Below, in pieces: positions 1 through 8,996 of a stretch of DNA of 64,000 nucleotides; position 1 is the first letter of the stretch; the number at the start of each line of letters is the position of its first letter. The position numbers and the translations under genes were made by a program. The stretch covers positions 62,001-126,000 of the forward strand of contig JBGTIH010000001.1 in NCBI GenBank assembly GCA_041745765.1. Direction: 5' to 3'. A model generated the notes under the pieces. That model was not told the origin of the DNA and made no database searches. It saw only the letters and a program-made list of their open reading frames with translations. This DNA is from JAHCHG01 sp041745765. Its GTDB lineage: Bacteria > Acidobacteriota > Blastocatellia > Pyrinomonadales > Pyrinomonadaceae.

Positions 1-842
1 AATTGGCAGACAAGATCATCGGCACGACCGAAGAAACGACGACCGGAATCGTTCGCCTGAATGCGATGGAAAAAGCCGGAGTTCTGTCCTTTCCGGCAAT
101 GGCAGTTAATGACGCGCAAACCAAGCATTTCTTTGATAACCGCTACGGCACGGGACAATCAACCTTAGACGGAATTATCCGCGCGACCAACATTTTGCTT
201 GCCGGAAAGAATTTCGTCGTTGTCGGCTATGGCTGGTGCGGCAAAGGTACAGCAATGCGTGCGCGCGGTATGGGTTCGAATGTGATCGTTACGGAAATTG
301 ATCCGATCAAGGCAATTGAAGCTGTGATGGACGGTTTCCGCGTGATGCCGATGAGCGAAGCCGCCAAAATCGGTGATTTCTTTGTTACCGTCACCGGCAA
401 CCGCCACGTCATTGATAAAGAACATTTTGAAGCGATGAAAGACGGCGCAATCGTCGCGAACAGCGGACACTTTGACCTCGAACTCAATCTCGAAGCATTG
501 AAGGAAATGTCCGAAGAAGTTGCCGACCGTCGCCCGTTCGTCCAGGAATATATGGGCAAAAATGGCAGAAGCGTGATCGTTCTCGGCGAAGGTCGCTTAA
601 TCAATCTAGCGGCGGCTGAAGGTCATCCGGCGAGCGTGATGGATATGAGCTTTGCCAATCAGGCTCTTTCGGCTGAATATCTCGTTAAAAATAAAGGAAA
701 ACTCGAAAACAGAGTTCACGTTCTCCCGAAAGAAGTAGATCAGGAAATTGCCGGGCTGAAACTGAAATCAATCGGAATTTCAATTGATACCTTAACTCCC
801 GAAATGCTCGAATATATGAGCAGCTGGGAAACCGGAACATAA
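1..842 (+). CDS. ahcY: Adenosylhomocysteinase, 3' part (5' end outside window)
   Basis: Hydrolyses S-adenosylhomocysteine to adenosine and homocysteine in the cytoplasm, clearing the by-product of SAM-dependent methylation. About 280 C-terminal residues are present. They contain the NAD-binding glycine motif GYGWCGKG, the substrate/NAD-domain run NDAQTKHFFDNRYG, and GHFDLELNLEAL. The TTG at position 3 is internal; family members are about 420-470 residues, so the real start lies upstream of the window. The C terminus ends SSWETGT rather than in the -HYRY tail of eukaryotic-type enzymes, which fits the archaeal/thermophile-like branch (inference from memory of the family). A hairpin terminator follows directly. 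Confidence 0.97.
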   Translation, partial: LADKIIGTTEETTTGIVRLNAMEKAGVLSFPAMAVNDAQTKHFFDNRYGTGQSTLDGIIRATNILLAGKNFVVVGYGWCGKGTAMRARGMGSNVIVTEIDPIKAIEAVMDGFRVMPMSEAAKIGDFFVTVTGNRHVIDKEHFEAMKDGAIVANSGHFDLELNLEALKEMSEEVADRRPFVQEYMGKNGRSVIVLGEGRLINLAAAEGHPASVMDMSFANQALSAEYLVKNKGKLENRVHVLPKEVDQEIAGLKLKSIGISIDTLTPEMLEYMSSWETGT

Positions 843-864
843 AAATCACTTCAAATTCAAAATT

Positions 865-902
865 AAAAGCGGAAGTTGACTTTGGAACACTTCCGCTTTT
901 TT
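865..902 (+). terminator. Rho-independent terminator of ahcY
   Basis: An 11-bp stem (AAAAGCGGAAG paired with CTTCCGCTTTT) with a 14-nt loop runs into a T-tract 23 bp after the ahcY stop. Confidence 0.88.
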
Positions 903-913
903 CCCCTTTAAAT

Positions 914-943
914 GCTTCAAAGACTTAATTAAGTCTTTGAAGC
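914..943. repeat. Perfect 30-bp palindrome
   Basis: Two 15-bp arms, GCTTCAAAGACTTAA and its exact reverse complement, meet with no loop. It lies just beyond the ahcY terminator. No T-tract follows, so it is not an ordinary second terminator; it could be a protein-binding site or a cruciform-forming remnant. Confidence 0.85.
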
Positions 944-1257
944 GACACGGGCTATAAGTTGATTCATCTCGCCTTCGAAGTGTTATAAAAAATTGCAGGA
1001 CAAAAACGAAAAAGAAAATCGGTAAATTGACAAAAATTCTTAGAATACTTCAAACTGATTCTCTATTTTTGCAAAAAAGTAGCAAAAAATTATTTAAAAA
1101 CTTGTTACATATATTTTCGGAGACTTAGGTCAATTTATCTATCTAATTAAATCTCCTTCTGTTACCATTAGATAAAGCCATTTCAAATTTCCCTAAAAAA
1201 ATAATAAGGAATTTCAAACATTGTGTTACTAATCGAAATTGAAAGGAGTTTGATTCC
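944..1257. other. Intergenic region upstream of the histidine kinase
   Basis: About 310 bp of AT-rich sequence with no convincing ORF on either strand. A TTGACA hexamer sits at 1027-1032 but lacks a good -10 at standard spacing. The only clear signal is the AAAGGAG ribosome-binding site at 1242-1248, nine bases before the next start codon. Confidence 0.6.
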
Positions 1258-3963
1258 ATGAATTACGCAGAAGATTTATCCCAAATAAATAGACAATTGC
1301 CGGAGAATTTGCAAACTTCCGAAAACCGGTATCGCCGGCTTTTTGAATCATCTCTCGACGGAATTTTAATTTTGGACGCGATTACACGCAAAATTACCGA
1401 TGTCAACCCGTTTATGATGGAGCTTCTCGGCTATTCGCGGGAAGAATTTATTAATAAGGAGCTTTGGGAAATCGGGGTTCTCAGAGATAAAGAAGAAAGC
1501 GTCGCGGCATTTATCGAACTGCAAATGAAAGATTATATACGCTATGATGATTTGCCTTTGATAACTAAAAGCGGAGAGCACCGCGAAGTCGAATTTGTCA
1601 GTAATGTCTATACGGAAAACGGTCGAGAAGTCATACAATGCAACATCCGCGACAATACCACGCGAAATGCCCACGACATCAAAACGCGTCTAATCAAACG
1701 GGCAATCGGTTCGATTGTCGAAGGCGTTTTAATTTGCGACGTGAATAAGCCGGATTATCCGTGTATTTATACCAATGCCGGTTTTGAAGAAATGACCGGA
1801 CATTCATTCGAGGAAGTCGAAGGTCGGGATTTTCTTTTTTTAAACGGCAAAGAAACGAATTCGCAGACGGTTGAAGAAATTAAATACGCACTTGAAAACG
1901 GAAAAATCTTTCGTGGAGAGATTCTCAATTATAAAAGAGACGGAAATCTTTTTTGGAACGACCTGAGAATTTCTCCGGTTTTTGATAAAAGAGGTAAATT
2001 GACAAATTTCGTTGCCGTTTTGCGTGATATTACCGAGCGCAGAAATGCCGAGGAATGGCTCAAAATTAGCGAAGCACGTTTTCGTTTGTTGTGCGATTCC
2101 GCACCTTTGGGCGTGTTTCTGGCTGATAAGTTTGGAGATTTTCTATATGTCAACCATTATTTGCAAAAAGTTTCGATGTTGTCTTTTGATGAATGTCTGA
2201 ATTTTGGCTGGGAAAAAGTTATTCATCCCGAAGATCGTTACCGAGTCTTAAAAGAGTGGAAAACTGCCGCTGCAAACGGAAAAGAATGTTCCCAACAATA
2301 CCGGTATTTACCTGTTGACGGTATAACTCGTTGGGTTAAAGTGCGAACTGTTCCGAATTATTCTGCAGAAGGGCATCTAATTAGCCACGTTGGAACGGTT
2401 GAAGACATCACGGAACGAAAAAATGCCGAAGACTCGCTCAATCTTGCCGAAATTAAATATCGTAATATTGTCGAATCGCTTCCGGCAATTATTTATTTAA
2501 CCGAACCGAATCCGCCTTACTTGCCGAAATATGTCAGCCCGAATATCGTGAAATTAGGCTATACTCTCGATGAATGGTTAAATTTACCCGATATTTGGCG
2601 GCATATAATCCACAAAGAAGACCGTGAGCGTGTGATACGTACGGTTGAAGCCGCCATGAGTCAAAATCTGGAAACCGATCTCGAATACCGTATTATGGCA
2701 AAAGACGGTACGGTTTTTTGGGTGCATGACAAAGGGCATTTCGTTTTTGACGATAAAGGCGAAAAAACAGGCTGGCAGGGAGTTATGCTTGATATTTCTT
2801 CAACTAAAGAACTTGAAAAGCAGCTGCGTTTGGCGCAAAAACTGGAATCGGTCGGAATGCTGACGGGCGGCATTGCCCACGATTTTAACAATATGCTGAC
2901 CGCCATCAACGGCTACAGCCAACTGACTCTGCGCCAATTAAAAAAAGATGATCCGCTGCGTCCGAATATCGAAGAAATCAAGAAAGCCGGACAGCGTTCA
3001 GCTGAATTAACCCGTCAGTTATTGGCTTTCAGCCGTCAGCAGATACTTGAGCCGATTGTCACAGATATTAATGAAATAATTGTTGACACAACAAAATTGC
3101 TTCAGCGGCTGATCGGCGAAAATATTCAGCTGACGACTTCGCTTAACCCGAAAATCGGACATACAATTGTTGATCCGGGACAGTTTTCACAGATCATTAT
3201 GAATCTGGCGGTCAATGCTCGCGACGCAATGCCCCAGGGCGGAAAACTGACGATTGAAACTGCCAATGCTTTTCTCGATGCCGATTATACACGTCAACAT
3301 ATCGGAATTCTTCCCGGCGCGTATGTGATGGTCGCGGTCAGCGATAGCGGAATCGGGATGAATGAACAAATTAAACAACATATTTTTGAACCGTTTTTTA
3401 CAACTAAAGAATTAGGTCGCGGAACAGGTCTCGGATTAGCCACAGTCTACGGCATTGTTAAGCAATCCGGCGGAAATATCGAGGTCTATAGCGAGCAAAG
3501 CTTCGGCACGACTTTTAAGATTTATCTGCCGCTTGTAACAGAACAAACTGAAAAAGCGGAGATCAAAACTGTTTCGATCGAGTTAGCTATGGGAACGGAA
3601 ACTATTTTATTAGTTGAAGATGAAGAATTGGTGAGGAATCTTTCAAAGAAAATTCTGGAAACGTGCGGTTATCGGGTAATCGAGGCAAGCGACGGATTGG
3701 AAGCATTGGAACTTTGCAGACAAGGACATTCGTTTGATTTGTTGATGACCGATGTCGTGATGCCTAAAATGGGCGGACGTGAATTGTCGGAAAAATTAAT
3801 ACAAGATTTTCCGCAATTAAAAATTCTCTTCACATCCGGCTATACTGATAACGCTGTAGTCCGGCACGGCGTGATTGGGCTGAATACAAACTTTATTCAA
3901 AAACCTTTCACACCCGAATCGCTTTCAAACAAGATTCGCGCAATTCTCGACGATTCATTATAA
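1258..3963 (+). CDS. Hybrid sensor histidine kinase with four PAS domains and a receiver domain
   Basis: A 901-residue signalling protein with no membrane segment, so probably a cytoplasmic sensor. Order: PAS1 (about 18-137), PAS2 (145-264), PAS3 (268-390), PAS4 (394-520), HisKA with phospho-accepting His541 in GGIAHDFNN, HATPase with N box NLAVNARDAM and G boxes DSGIGM and GRGTGLGLATVYG, then a CheY-like receiver (about 775-895) with phospho-acceptor Asp832 in MTDVVMP. PAS2 resembles LOV domains (GRDFLFLNG against GRNCRFLQG) but has Phe where LOV has the photoactive Cys. The start is set by a strong AAAGGAG ribosome-binding site. No response-regulator partner is adjacent, so the output is unknown. 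Confidence 0.95.
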   Translation: MNYAEDLSQINRQLPENLQTSENRYRRLFESSLDGILILDAITRKITDVNPFMMELLGYSREEFINKELWEIGVLRDKEESVAAFIELQMKDYIRYDDLPLITKSGEHREVEFVSNVYTENGREVIQCNIRDNTTRNAHDIKTRLIKRAIGSIVEGVLICDVNKPDYPCIYTNAGFEEMTGHSFEEVEGRDFLFLNGKETNSQTVEEIKYALENGKIFRGEILNYKRDGNLFWNDLRISPVFDKRGKLTNFVAVLRDITERRNAEEWLKISEARFRLLCDSAPLGVFLADKFGDFLYVNHYLQKVSMLSFDECLNFGWEKVIHPEDRYRVLKEWKTAAANGKECSQQYRYLPVDGITRWVKVRTVPNYSAEGHLISHVGTVEDITERKNAEDSLNLAEIKYRNIVESLPAIIYLTEPNPPYLPKYVSPNIVKLGYTLDEWLNLPDIWRHIIHKEDRERVIRTVEAAMSQNLETDLEYRIMAKDGTVFWVHDKGHFVFDDKGEKTGWQGVMLDISSTKELEKQLRLAQKLESVGMLTGGIAHDFNNMLTAINGYSQLTLRQLKKDDPLRPNIEEIKKAGQRSAELTRQLLAFSRQQILEPIVTDINEIIVDTTKLLQRLIGENIQLTTSLNPKIGHTIVDPGQFSQIIMNLAVNARDAMPQGGKLTIETANAFLDADYTRQHIGILPGAYVMVAVSDSGIGMNEQIKQHIFEPFFTTKELGRGTGLGLATVYGIVKQSGGNIEVYSEQSFGTTFKIYLPLVTEQTEKAEIKTVSIELAMGTETILLVEDEELVRNLSKKILETCGYRVIEASDGLEALELCRQGHSFDLLMTDVVMPKMGGRELSEKLIQDFPQLKILFTSGYTDNAVVRHGVIGLNTNFIQKPFTPESLSNKIRAILDDSL

Positions 3964-4075
3964 AGTAAAAAATTAGTATAGCGAAACCGTCTAGTGAGCA
4001 GGTTTGTAAGCAATCAACTTTTCAGGTTATCAAGGTGTTCGCTTGCGCTCACAATACTGATTTTTTTTCCGCATA

Positions 4076-6361
4076 TCAAGTTTTAACTTTGGTCAATAAA
4101 AAAGCTCCAAAAATAGCAAAGAAAAAAATCGGACTCCAGACGGCGAAGTTAGGTGATAACAATCCGTTTTGTCCGAATTGTTCAAAGACATTCGTGATTC
4201 CCATAAAAAGCAGCCAAACTCCGACGGCATAGCCGATTGTTAAAACTTTTCCTTTTCGGCTCAAAGATAAAGCAAACGGCGCAGTGAACAAAGTAATTAT
4301 TAAGGGCAGAAAAATCGTCGTGTATTTCTTTTGAAGCGCAATTTCAAATGTTCTTTTCTCGATTTCCGATTCACGTGAAGCTATCTGTTCCCGTGTCTGG
4401 GCAGCGTTCAAATGATTGGGTTTTTCGTATAAATTATTGAAAGGATTAGTTTTAACATCTAATTCGGCATTTTGAATTTCCGATACTTCGACATCATTTT
4501 CCAAATAAACGGTTTTGTTTGCAACTCCGATTATCTTTATTTTTTCACGTTCCCAGACGGCTTTCGGAATCGTATAAATCGTTTTTAATTTCGATTCATT
4601 TTCGGAAAATTCGTAGATTGAAAGGTTATTAACTTCCCTTTTGTCAGAACTGCTTTTTTCATCAATTTCAAAGGAAAAGATTCTTTCATTATTTGCCACC
4701 CAATATTTTTCTTTTGTGTCTTTTGAAACACCCTGGTTGCGGATTAAAGTTCTAAGCTGATCCTGCATTTGATTGGTCTGCGGAGCGAGTTTTTCTTGAA
4801 CCGCCCAATTAAAAACACCAATGATTGCCATCAGCAAAAAACACGGCGCAAGCAGACGATAGATGCTCTGACCGGAAGCTGTCCAGGTGACAATCTCGTT
4901 TTGTCTCGATTTTATGACATACGTTGCAAGAGTTGCGATCATTAACGCGGAAGGTGCTAACTGAATATATATAAACGGAAGTAAATAAAGCAGATAGCTC
5001 AACAACAAAACAATCCCGTTATCAATCGTTCCGGCAAATTTCCACAATTCAAATGCTGTAAAAATTAGGTAAATCGAGGTTAAAAAGGTAAATGTCAGAA
5101 TAAAATATTTGAGCAGAGTTATAATTATATCAAAATCGAGAATTCCGGTCGTTATATCTATGAAATAATTGCTTTTAGCGATTTTCTCTTTTTTTCGTGC
5201 AAAATCAACTTTGATAAGTTCTTTAATTTTTACAGGATTTTTTTTCAAAACATATCTATTTGATAAAAATAGCCAGACTATCACGGAAACGCTGATTAAA
5301 AGCGGAAAAAATCCCGCCAAAAAAACATTTATGTAGTTTGTTCGCGCAAGTTGTTCACTCAAAAGTGAAATAAGATAATAAGCGACAAGACTGACCAATG
5401 CCAGAAATATACCGAAACCTCTGCCGCTACGGTTGTATCTGATAACCAAACCCGTGCCGAGTAGCGCGAAAATCAAGGGCGTAATCGAAAGCAAAATCTT
5501 TCGCTGCCACAAGACCTGAGCTTCGATTTTTTCTTTTCCCTCAGCACTCGCGGCAAACCGTGCAAGCTCCGTCAGTCCCATCTCATCGGGCGTTGACTTG
5601 CTTTGGCTGAGTCTTTCGACAATTTCATTGCGCTTGGTTTTGATTGCCAGACGAATTTGTCCGAGATTTTCCGCGACTAGTTTTTCCTGTTTTTCACCGA
5701 GCGATATTGTATTGACAAACGCATCATCTAAAACTAATTCAGAAGTTTCATCGGTCGCATCTATTCGCCCACTTTTTGACGTTATCAGACGCATTTGCTT
5801 GTTTTCTTTATCTTCTTGATAAATAAAAACATTTTTCCAGTCGCCGCTTTCTAAATCACCTTTTTTGACATAAATTGTAAAACCGTTGATTTCCGTATTA
5901 AAAACTCCCGGTTCAATGGGTGATTCAAGTTTATAAAGTGCGGTTTTCACAGCGACTGCACGAACGATTTGTGCCGCAAAAGGAACGCCTTTTAAATTTA
6001 TGAAAAATGCGAAAAATGACAGGATTATTCCGAGAAAAATAATCGGTATGGCAATCTGTAAATTCCCGACTCCGGCGGTTCTTATCGCAATCAACTCGCT
6101 ATCGCCCTGCATTTTTGAAAGCCCGATAATCACGCCGAGCAAAACCGCCATCGGGCAGGTAAAAGCGATGACGTTCGGCACTAAAGCCAAGGTCAGCTGC
6201 CAGATTAAGTTATTCGGAATGTTAATGTTAAAGAAAATATCGGAAAAACGGCTAGCTTGCTGGACAAACAGAATAACACTCAATAAAAGCCAGGAAAAGA
6301 TAAAATACGGCAGTATTGATTGAAGTATGTATTTTGAAATAAGCCAACTGAAACGCTTCAT
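4076..6361 (-). CDS. Fused LptF-LptG lipopolysaccharide-export permease
   Basis: Two YjgP/YjgQ-family permease units are encoded in one 761-residue ORF. The N-terminal half (about 1-355) and C-terminal half (about 395-761) each show the family pattern of three membrane helices, a periplasmic beta-rich domain and three more helices. The N half carries the family-type stretch MQGDSELIAIRTAGVG, and the C half has SRQNEIVTWTASGQS at the equivalent place. In the Lpt system LptF and LptG are separate proteins of about 360-390 residues that, with ATPase LptB, extract LPS from the inner membrane; lptB is at 61.2-62.0 kb here. The start lies 6 bp after the recO stop with the ribosome-binding site TAAGGA overlapping that stop, so the two are coupled. 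Confidence 0.88.
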   Translation of the reverse strand: MKRFSWLISKYILQSILPYFIFSWLLLSVILFVQQASRFSDIFFNINIPNNLIWQLTLALVPNVIAFTCPMAVLLGVIIGLSKMQGDSELIAIRTAGVGNLQIAIPIIFLGIILSFFAFFINLKGVPFAAQIVRAVAVKTALYKLESPIEPGVFNTEINGFTIYVKKGDLESGDWKNVFIYQEDKENKQMRLITSKSGRIDATDETSELVLDDAFVNTISLGEKQEKLVAENLGQIRLAIKTKRNEIVERLSQSKSTPDEMGLTELARFAASAEGKEKIEAQVLWQRKILLSITPLIFALLGTGLVIRYNRSGRGFGIFLALVSLVAYYLISLLSEQLARTNYINVFLAGFFPLLISVSVIVWLFLSNRYVLKKNPVKIKELIKVDFARKKEKIAKSNYFIDITTGILDFDIIITLLKYFILTFTFLTSIYLIFTAFELWKFAGTIDNGIVLLLSYLLYLLPFIYIQLAPSALMIATLATYVIKSRQNEIVTWTASGQSIYRLLAPCFLLMAIIGVFNWAVQEKLAPQTNQMQDQLRTLIRNQGVSKDTKEKYWVANNERIFSFEIDEKSSSDKREVNNLSIYEFSENESKLKTIYTIPKAVWEREKIKIIGVANKTVYLENDVEVSEIQNAELDVKTNPFNNLYEKPNHLNAAQTREQIASRESEIEKRTFEIALQKKYTTIFLPLIITLFTAPFALSLSRKGKVLTIGYAVGVWLLFMGITNVFEQFGQNGLLSPNFAVWSPIFFFAIFGAFLLTKVKT

Positions 6362-6367
6362 TTTTCC

Positions 6368-7120
6368 TTATAAATTTGCCGTCAGAATCTTTTCTCCGAC
6401 GAGTTCCCGTCCTAAAATTTGCGAAATAATCCGCCGCAAAATCCGCGAAATTTCTTTTAAATCATTTTCACTTTTCAGGGTTGATTCGGAAAATTTAACA
6501 GGCGTAAATTCTTGCGCGGTTAGAAAAATTTTTCTTTGGCTCGGCGAGATCTGCCATTCTTTTCGGTTTTTTTGGCAATTTGCACAGCGCAGATGAAAAT
6601 TTATCTGCAAACCTGTTGATTCATTGCCGCTCAATTCTCTTTTGCACCGATCGCATTTGCGCCAATCAGGCAAATATCCGCCGAGCCGCAGCAGCCAGAG
6701 TTCAAAATAAACCACGATGCTTTCAAGATTTTCCGGCATTTTCGAGGCGGTTTCCAGACAAACTTTTGCCATTCGATAAAGCCGTTCATTCGGATCGTGC
6801 GGCGGAGCAAACTCGATTAAAAGTTCAACTAAATAGGAAAATTTTTGCAGAAAATTGATTTCACCGGCGTTTTCAAAATAAGATTTAACGAGATCAATCC
6901 GCCGAATCGAAACCAATTCTCTTTCTTCTTTTTGAAAATACTCAATTTGAACAATTGAAAATGGTTCGAGACTTCCGCCGAAACGGCTTTTCAGACGTTT
7001 TGCTCCCTTCGCAACTCCGCGTATAAGTCCTTGGTTTTGTGTGAGTAACAAAATTATTTTGTCAGCCTCTGCCAAACTGTAACTCTTTAAGATTAAGCCC
7101 TCTGTTTCAAATAATGACAT
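6368..7120 (-). CDS. recO: DNA repair protein RecO
   Basis: RecO loads RecA on SSB-coated single-stranded DNA in the RecFOR recombination-repair pathway. The 250 residues match the usual length. The N-terminal OB-fold opening ETEGLILKSY is followed by GVAKGAKRLKSRFGG, and a C-terminal zinc site is visible as CDRC (about 160) and CANC (about 179). The gene sits between a small membrane-protein gene (9 bp upstream) and the lptF-lptG fusion (6 bp downstream) in one minus-strand operon. Confidence 0.94.
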   Translation of the reverse strand: MSLFETEGLILKSYSLAEADKIILLLTQNQGLIRGVAKGAKRLKSRFGGSLEPFSIVQIEYFQKEERELVSIRRIDLVKSYFENAGEINFLQKFSYLVELLIEFAPPHDPNERLYRMAKVCLETASKMPENLESIVVYFELWLLRLGGYLPDWRKCDRCKRELSGNESTGLQINFHLRCANCQKNRKEWQISPSQRKIFLTAQEFTPVKFSESTLKSENDLKEISRILRRIISQILGRELVGEKILTANL

Positions 7121-7129
7121 TTAATAAAA

Positions 7130-7300
7130 TTACCAGGGAAGAAAATAAAAAATCCAGGCTAAAACAAGACTGACAACAACGAATTGGGCAAAAGATTTTG
7201 CACCGTAAATTACTCTTTCTCTTGTAGTTCCGTCAAGAATTGCGCCGAAAACGATGCCGACCAACAGTGCAAAGCCGACCAAATATAAAAAATGAATCAT
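7130..7300 (-). CDS. Small two-helix membrane protein, 56 residues
   Basis: A short gene not recognised as any family. The product starts MIHFLYLVGFALLVG and has two hydrophobic helices (about 3-22 and 39-54) joined by a charged loop DGTTRERVIYGAK. The start codon overlaps the stop of the upstream membrane-protein gene as ATGA (7297-7300), a strong sign of translational coupling, and recO begins 9 bp downstream. The overlap, the operon position and the clean amphipathic layout support a real gene. The function is unknown; a partner subunit of the upstream protein is plausible. Confidence 0.75.
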   Translation of the reverse strand: MIHFLYLVGFALLVGIVFGAILDGTTRERVIYGAKSFAQFVVVSLVLAWIFYFLPW

Positions 7301-7677
7301 CTTTTTCTCCCGATGCTGATGTCAAACGCATCCATAACCGCCAAAAAATTGAGCAAACCGGCAATTTCCAGAAATCTTCCGCCGTATTCAAAAGTCGCCC
7401 AAGCCGCCACATTCGGCGGCGGGCTTGTCAATAAAAAGAAACTTATGATCGCACCGAGACCGTTGCCCAATCTGGCAAAAATATTCAATAAATAGAGCAG
7501 TGCGCCATCCTTAAATTCAAAACCCGGATAATATGCTCCGCCGCTGATGACGGCAATTAAAAACATTGTCCAAATCGTCGCACCAATTATCAAACCTCTT
7601 TTAATCCGACCTTGAGCAATATGCCCGACGCCGGGTAGCAACCACGAAATTATTCCGATGACATACGGATTTTCCAT
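7297..7677 (-). CDS. Small integral membrane protein (possible DUF6677-like)
   Basis: About 126 residues with roughly three membrane segments. It opens with PYVIGIISWLLPGVGHIAQG followed by RIKRGL, a glycine/arginine motif I associate with small membrane proteins of the DUF6677 kind (from memory, not verified). An in-frame TTG lies four codons upstream, but the purine run GAGGA sits 5 bases before the ATG chosen here, so that ATG is the likelier start. It heads the operon with the 56-residue gene (ATGA overlap), recO and lptF-lptG. Role unknown. Confidence 0.75.
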   Translation of the reverse strand: MENPYVIGIISWLLPGVGHIAQGRIKRGLIIGATIWTMFLIAVISGGAYYPGFEFKDGALLYLLNIFARLGNGLGAIISFFLLTSPPPNVAAWATFEYGGRFLEIAGLLNFLAVMDAFDISIGRKR

Positions 7678-7808
7678 TATTTTCCTCAATCTTTGTTCTT
7701 AAATAACTTTAATAGTCGGCATCTCGACTGTTAAATCATTAACTAAGTATCTTTATCTAAACTATTCCTTACAAAGCTTTTATTTATTTTCAGGAATTTA
7801 CTTTAACT

Positions 7809-8996
7809 TTAATAAAGAAAATAGTCTTCTCTTAAATTTTCAAAACCTCTTAAATCATTTTCCCACGAATCTTCGATCTCTTTCAAACTGCTTCCGCTTT
7901 CCAACATTTTTCTTACTTTTGTCGTTCCGCAAATTACATCGAATGGATTTCTTTCAAATTCATATTCGTAAGGCGGCTTTTTCCACTTAAAATCATTCGG
8001 ATACATTTCAAATAAATTTTTAACAATGGCGATTCCCGTTATGACGGGTTTAAAATTTTGCCGGTCGCATATATGCAAAAAAGTTCCGCCGCAAACAGTA
8101 CTTTGATGTTTTTGAAATGTCGGTAAAAAGTTTGTTTCTCTAAAAATAACGCCAGGAAGTTGTAATTTGTTCAAACTGTCTGTAAATTCGTTTGCGTCAA
8201 CATACGGCGCACCCAGAATTTCAAAAGGTTTGGTCGTGCCGCGTCCTTCGGAAACCTGTGTGCCTTCCAGATAAACCGTTGCCGGAAAGACAACCGCTGT
8301 ATCAACCGTCGGCATATTCGGCGAAGGCAAAACCCAGGGCGCGTCCGTTTCATCATAAAAATCTTCCCGCGCCCAATTTTCCATTTCGATTATTTCAAGC
8401 TCACAATTTATGCCGAATTCCCTGTTAAATAAAAGCGCGAGTTCACCGACCGTTAAACCGTGCCGCATCGGAATCGGAAACATTCCGACAAATGATTCGT
8501 GTCCGATTTCTAATAAATTCCCTTCTATATTAACACCGTTAATCGGGTTCGGGCGATCACAGACAATAAACTTTTTGCCGCTTTTTGCACACGCCTTCAT
8601 TGCATTTGCCATCGAATAAATAAATGTATAAACGCGGCATCCGACATCCTGCAGATCAAAAACAATCGCATCTACATTTTCCAGCATTTCGGCAGTCGGT
8701 TCGCGAGTTTCGGAATACAGCGAATAAATCGGCAGATTCGTCTGCTTGTCGGTCGTGTGTGTTGTTTCGATCATATTATCCTGAACATCTCCGCGAATAC
8801 CGTGCTGCGGTCCGAAAAGCGTCGTCAGATTTATTGCGGGATTTTCAAAAAACAAATCGGCGGCGTGGCGGAACTGATGATTGACCGAAGCCTGATTGCA
8901 GATCAAACCGGTTCGTAAATTTTTTAATGTGCCGATTTTATCTGTTAAAATCCTTTCCAGACCTAATTTTACAGACTTGCGTTCACGCATTTTCAC
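7809..8996 (-). CDS. namZ: Exo-beta-N-acetylmuramidase NamZ-like (DUF1343, GH171)
   Basis: Members of this family remove terminal N-acetylmuramic acid from peptidoglycan fragments during cell-wall turnover. The 395 residues carry the family landmarks FGPQHGIRGD (about 61-70), FDLQDVGCRVYTFI, DRPNPINGVNIEGN and EGRGTTKPFE. No signal peptide is obvious, so the enzyme may act in the cytoplasm or be exported by another route. The GTG start overlaps the stop of the upstream gene as GTGA, with an AGGAG ribosome-binding site inside that gene; an ATG two codons on is the alternative start. Pairing with a C26 peptidase suggests a muropeptide salvage module (inference). Confidence 0.88.
   Translation of the reverse strand: MKMRERKSVKLGLERILTDKIGTLKNLRTGLICNQASVNHQFRHAADLFFENPAINLTTLFGPQHGIRGDVQDNMIETTHTTDKQTNLPIYSLYSETREPTAEMLENVDAIVFDLQDVGCRVYTFIYSMANAMKACAKSGKKFIVCDRPNPINGVNIEGNLLEIGHESFVGMFPIPMRHGLTVGELALLFNREFGINCELEIIEMENWAREDFYDETDAPWVLPSPNMPTVDTAVVFPATVYLEGTQVSEGRGTTKPFEILGAPYVDANEFTDSLNKLQLPGVIFRETNFLPTFQKHQSTVCGGTFLHICDRQNFKPVITGIAIVKNLFEMYPNDFKWKKPPYEYEFERNPFDVICGTTKVRKMLESGSSLKEIEDSWENDLRGFENLREDYFLY

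Noticed and set aside
1027..1055. TTGACA as -35 for the histidine kinase
   Set aside because: No -10-like hexamer at 16-18 bp spacing.
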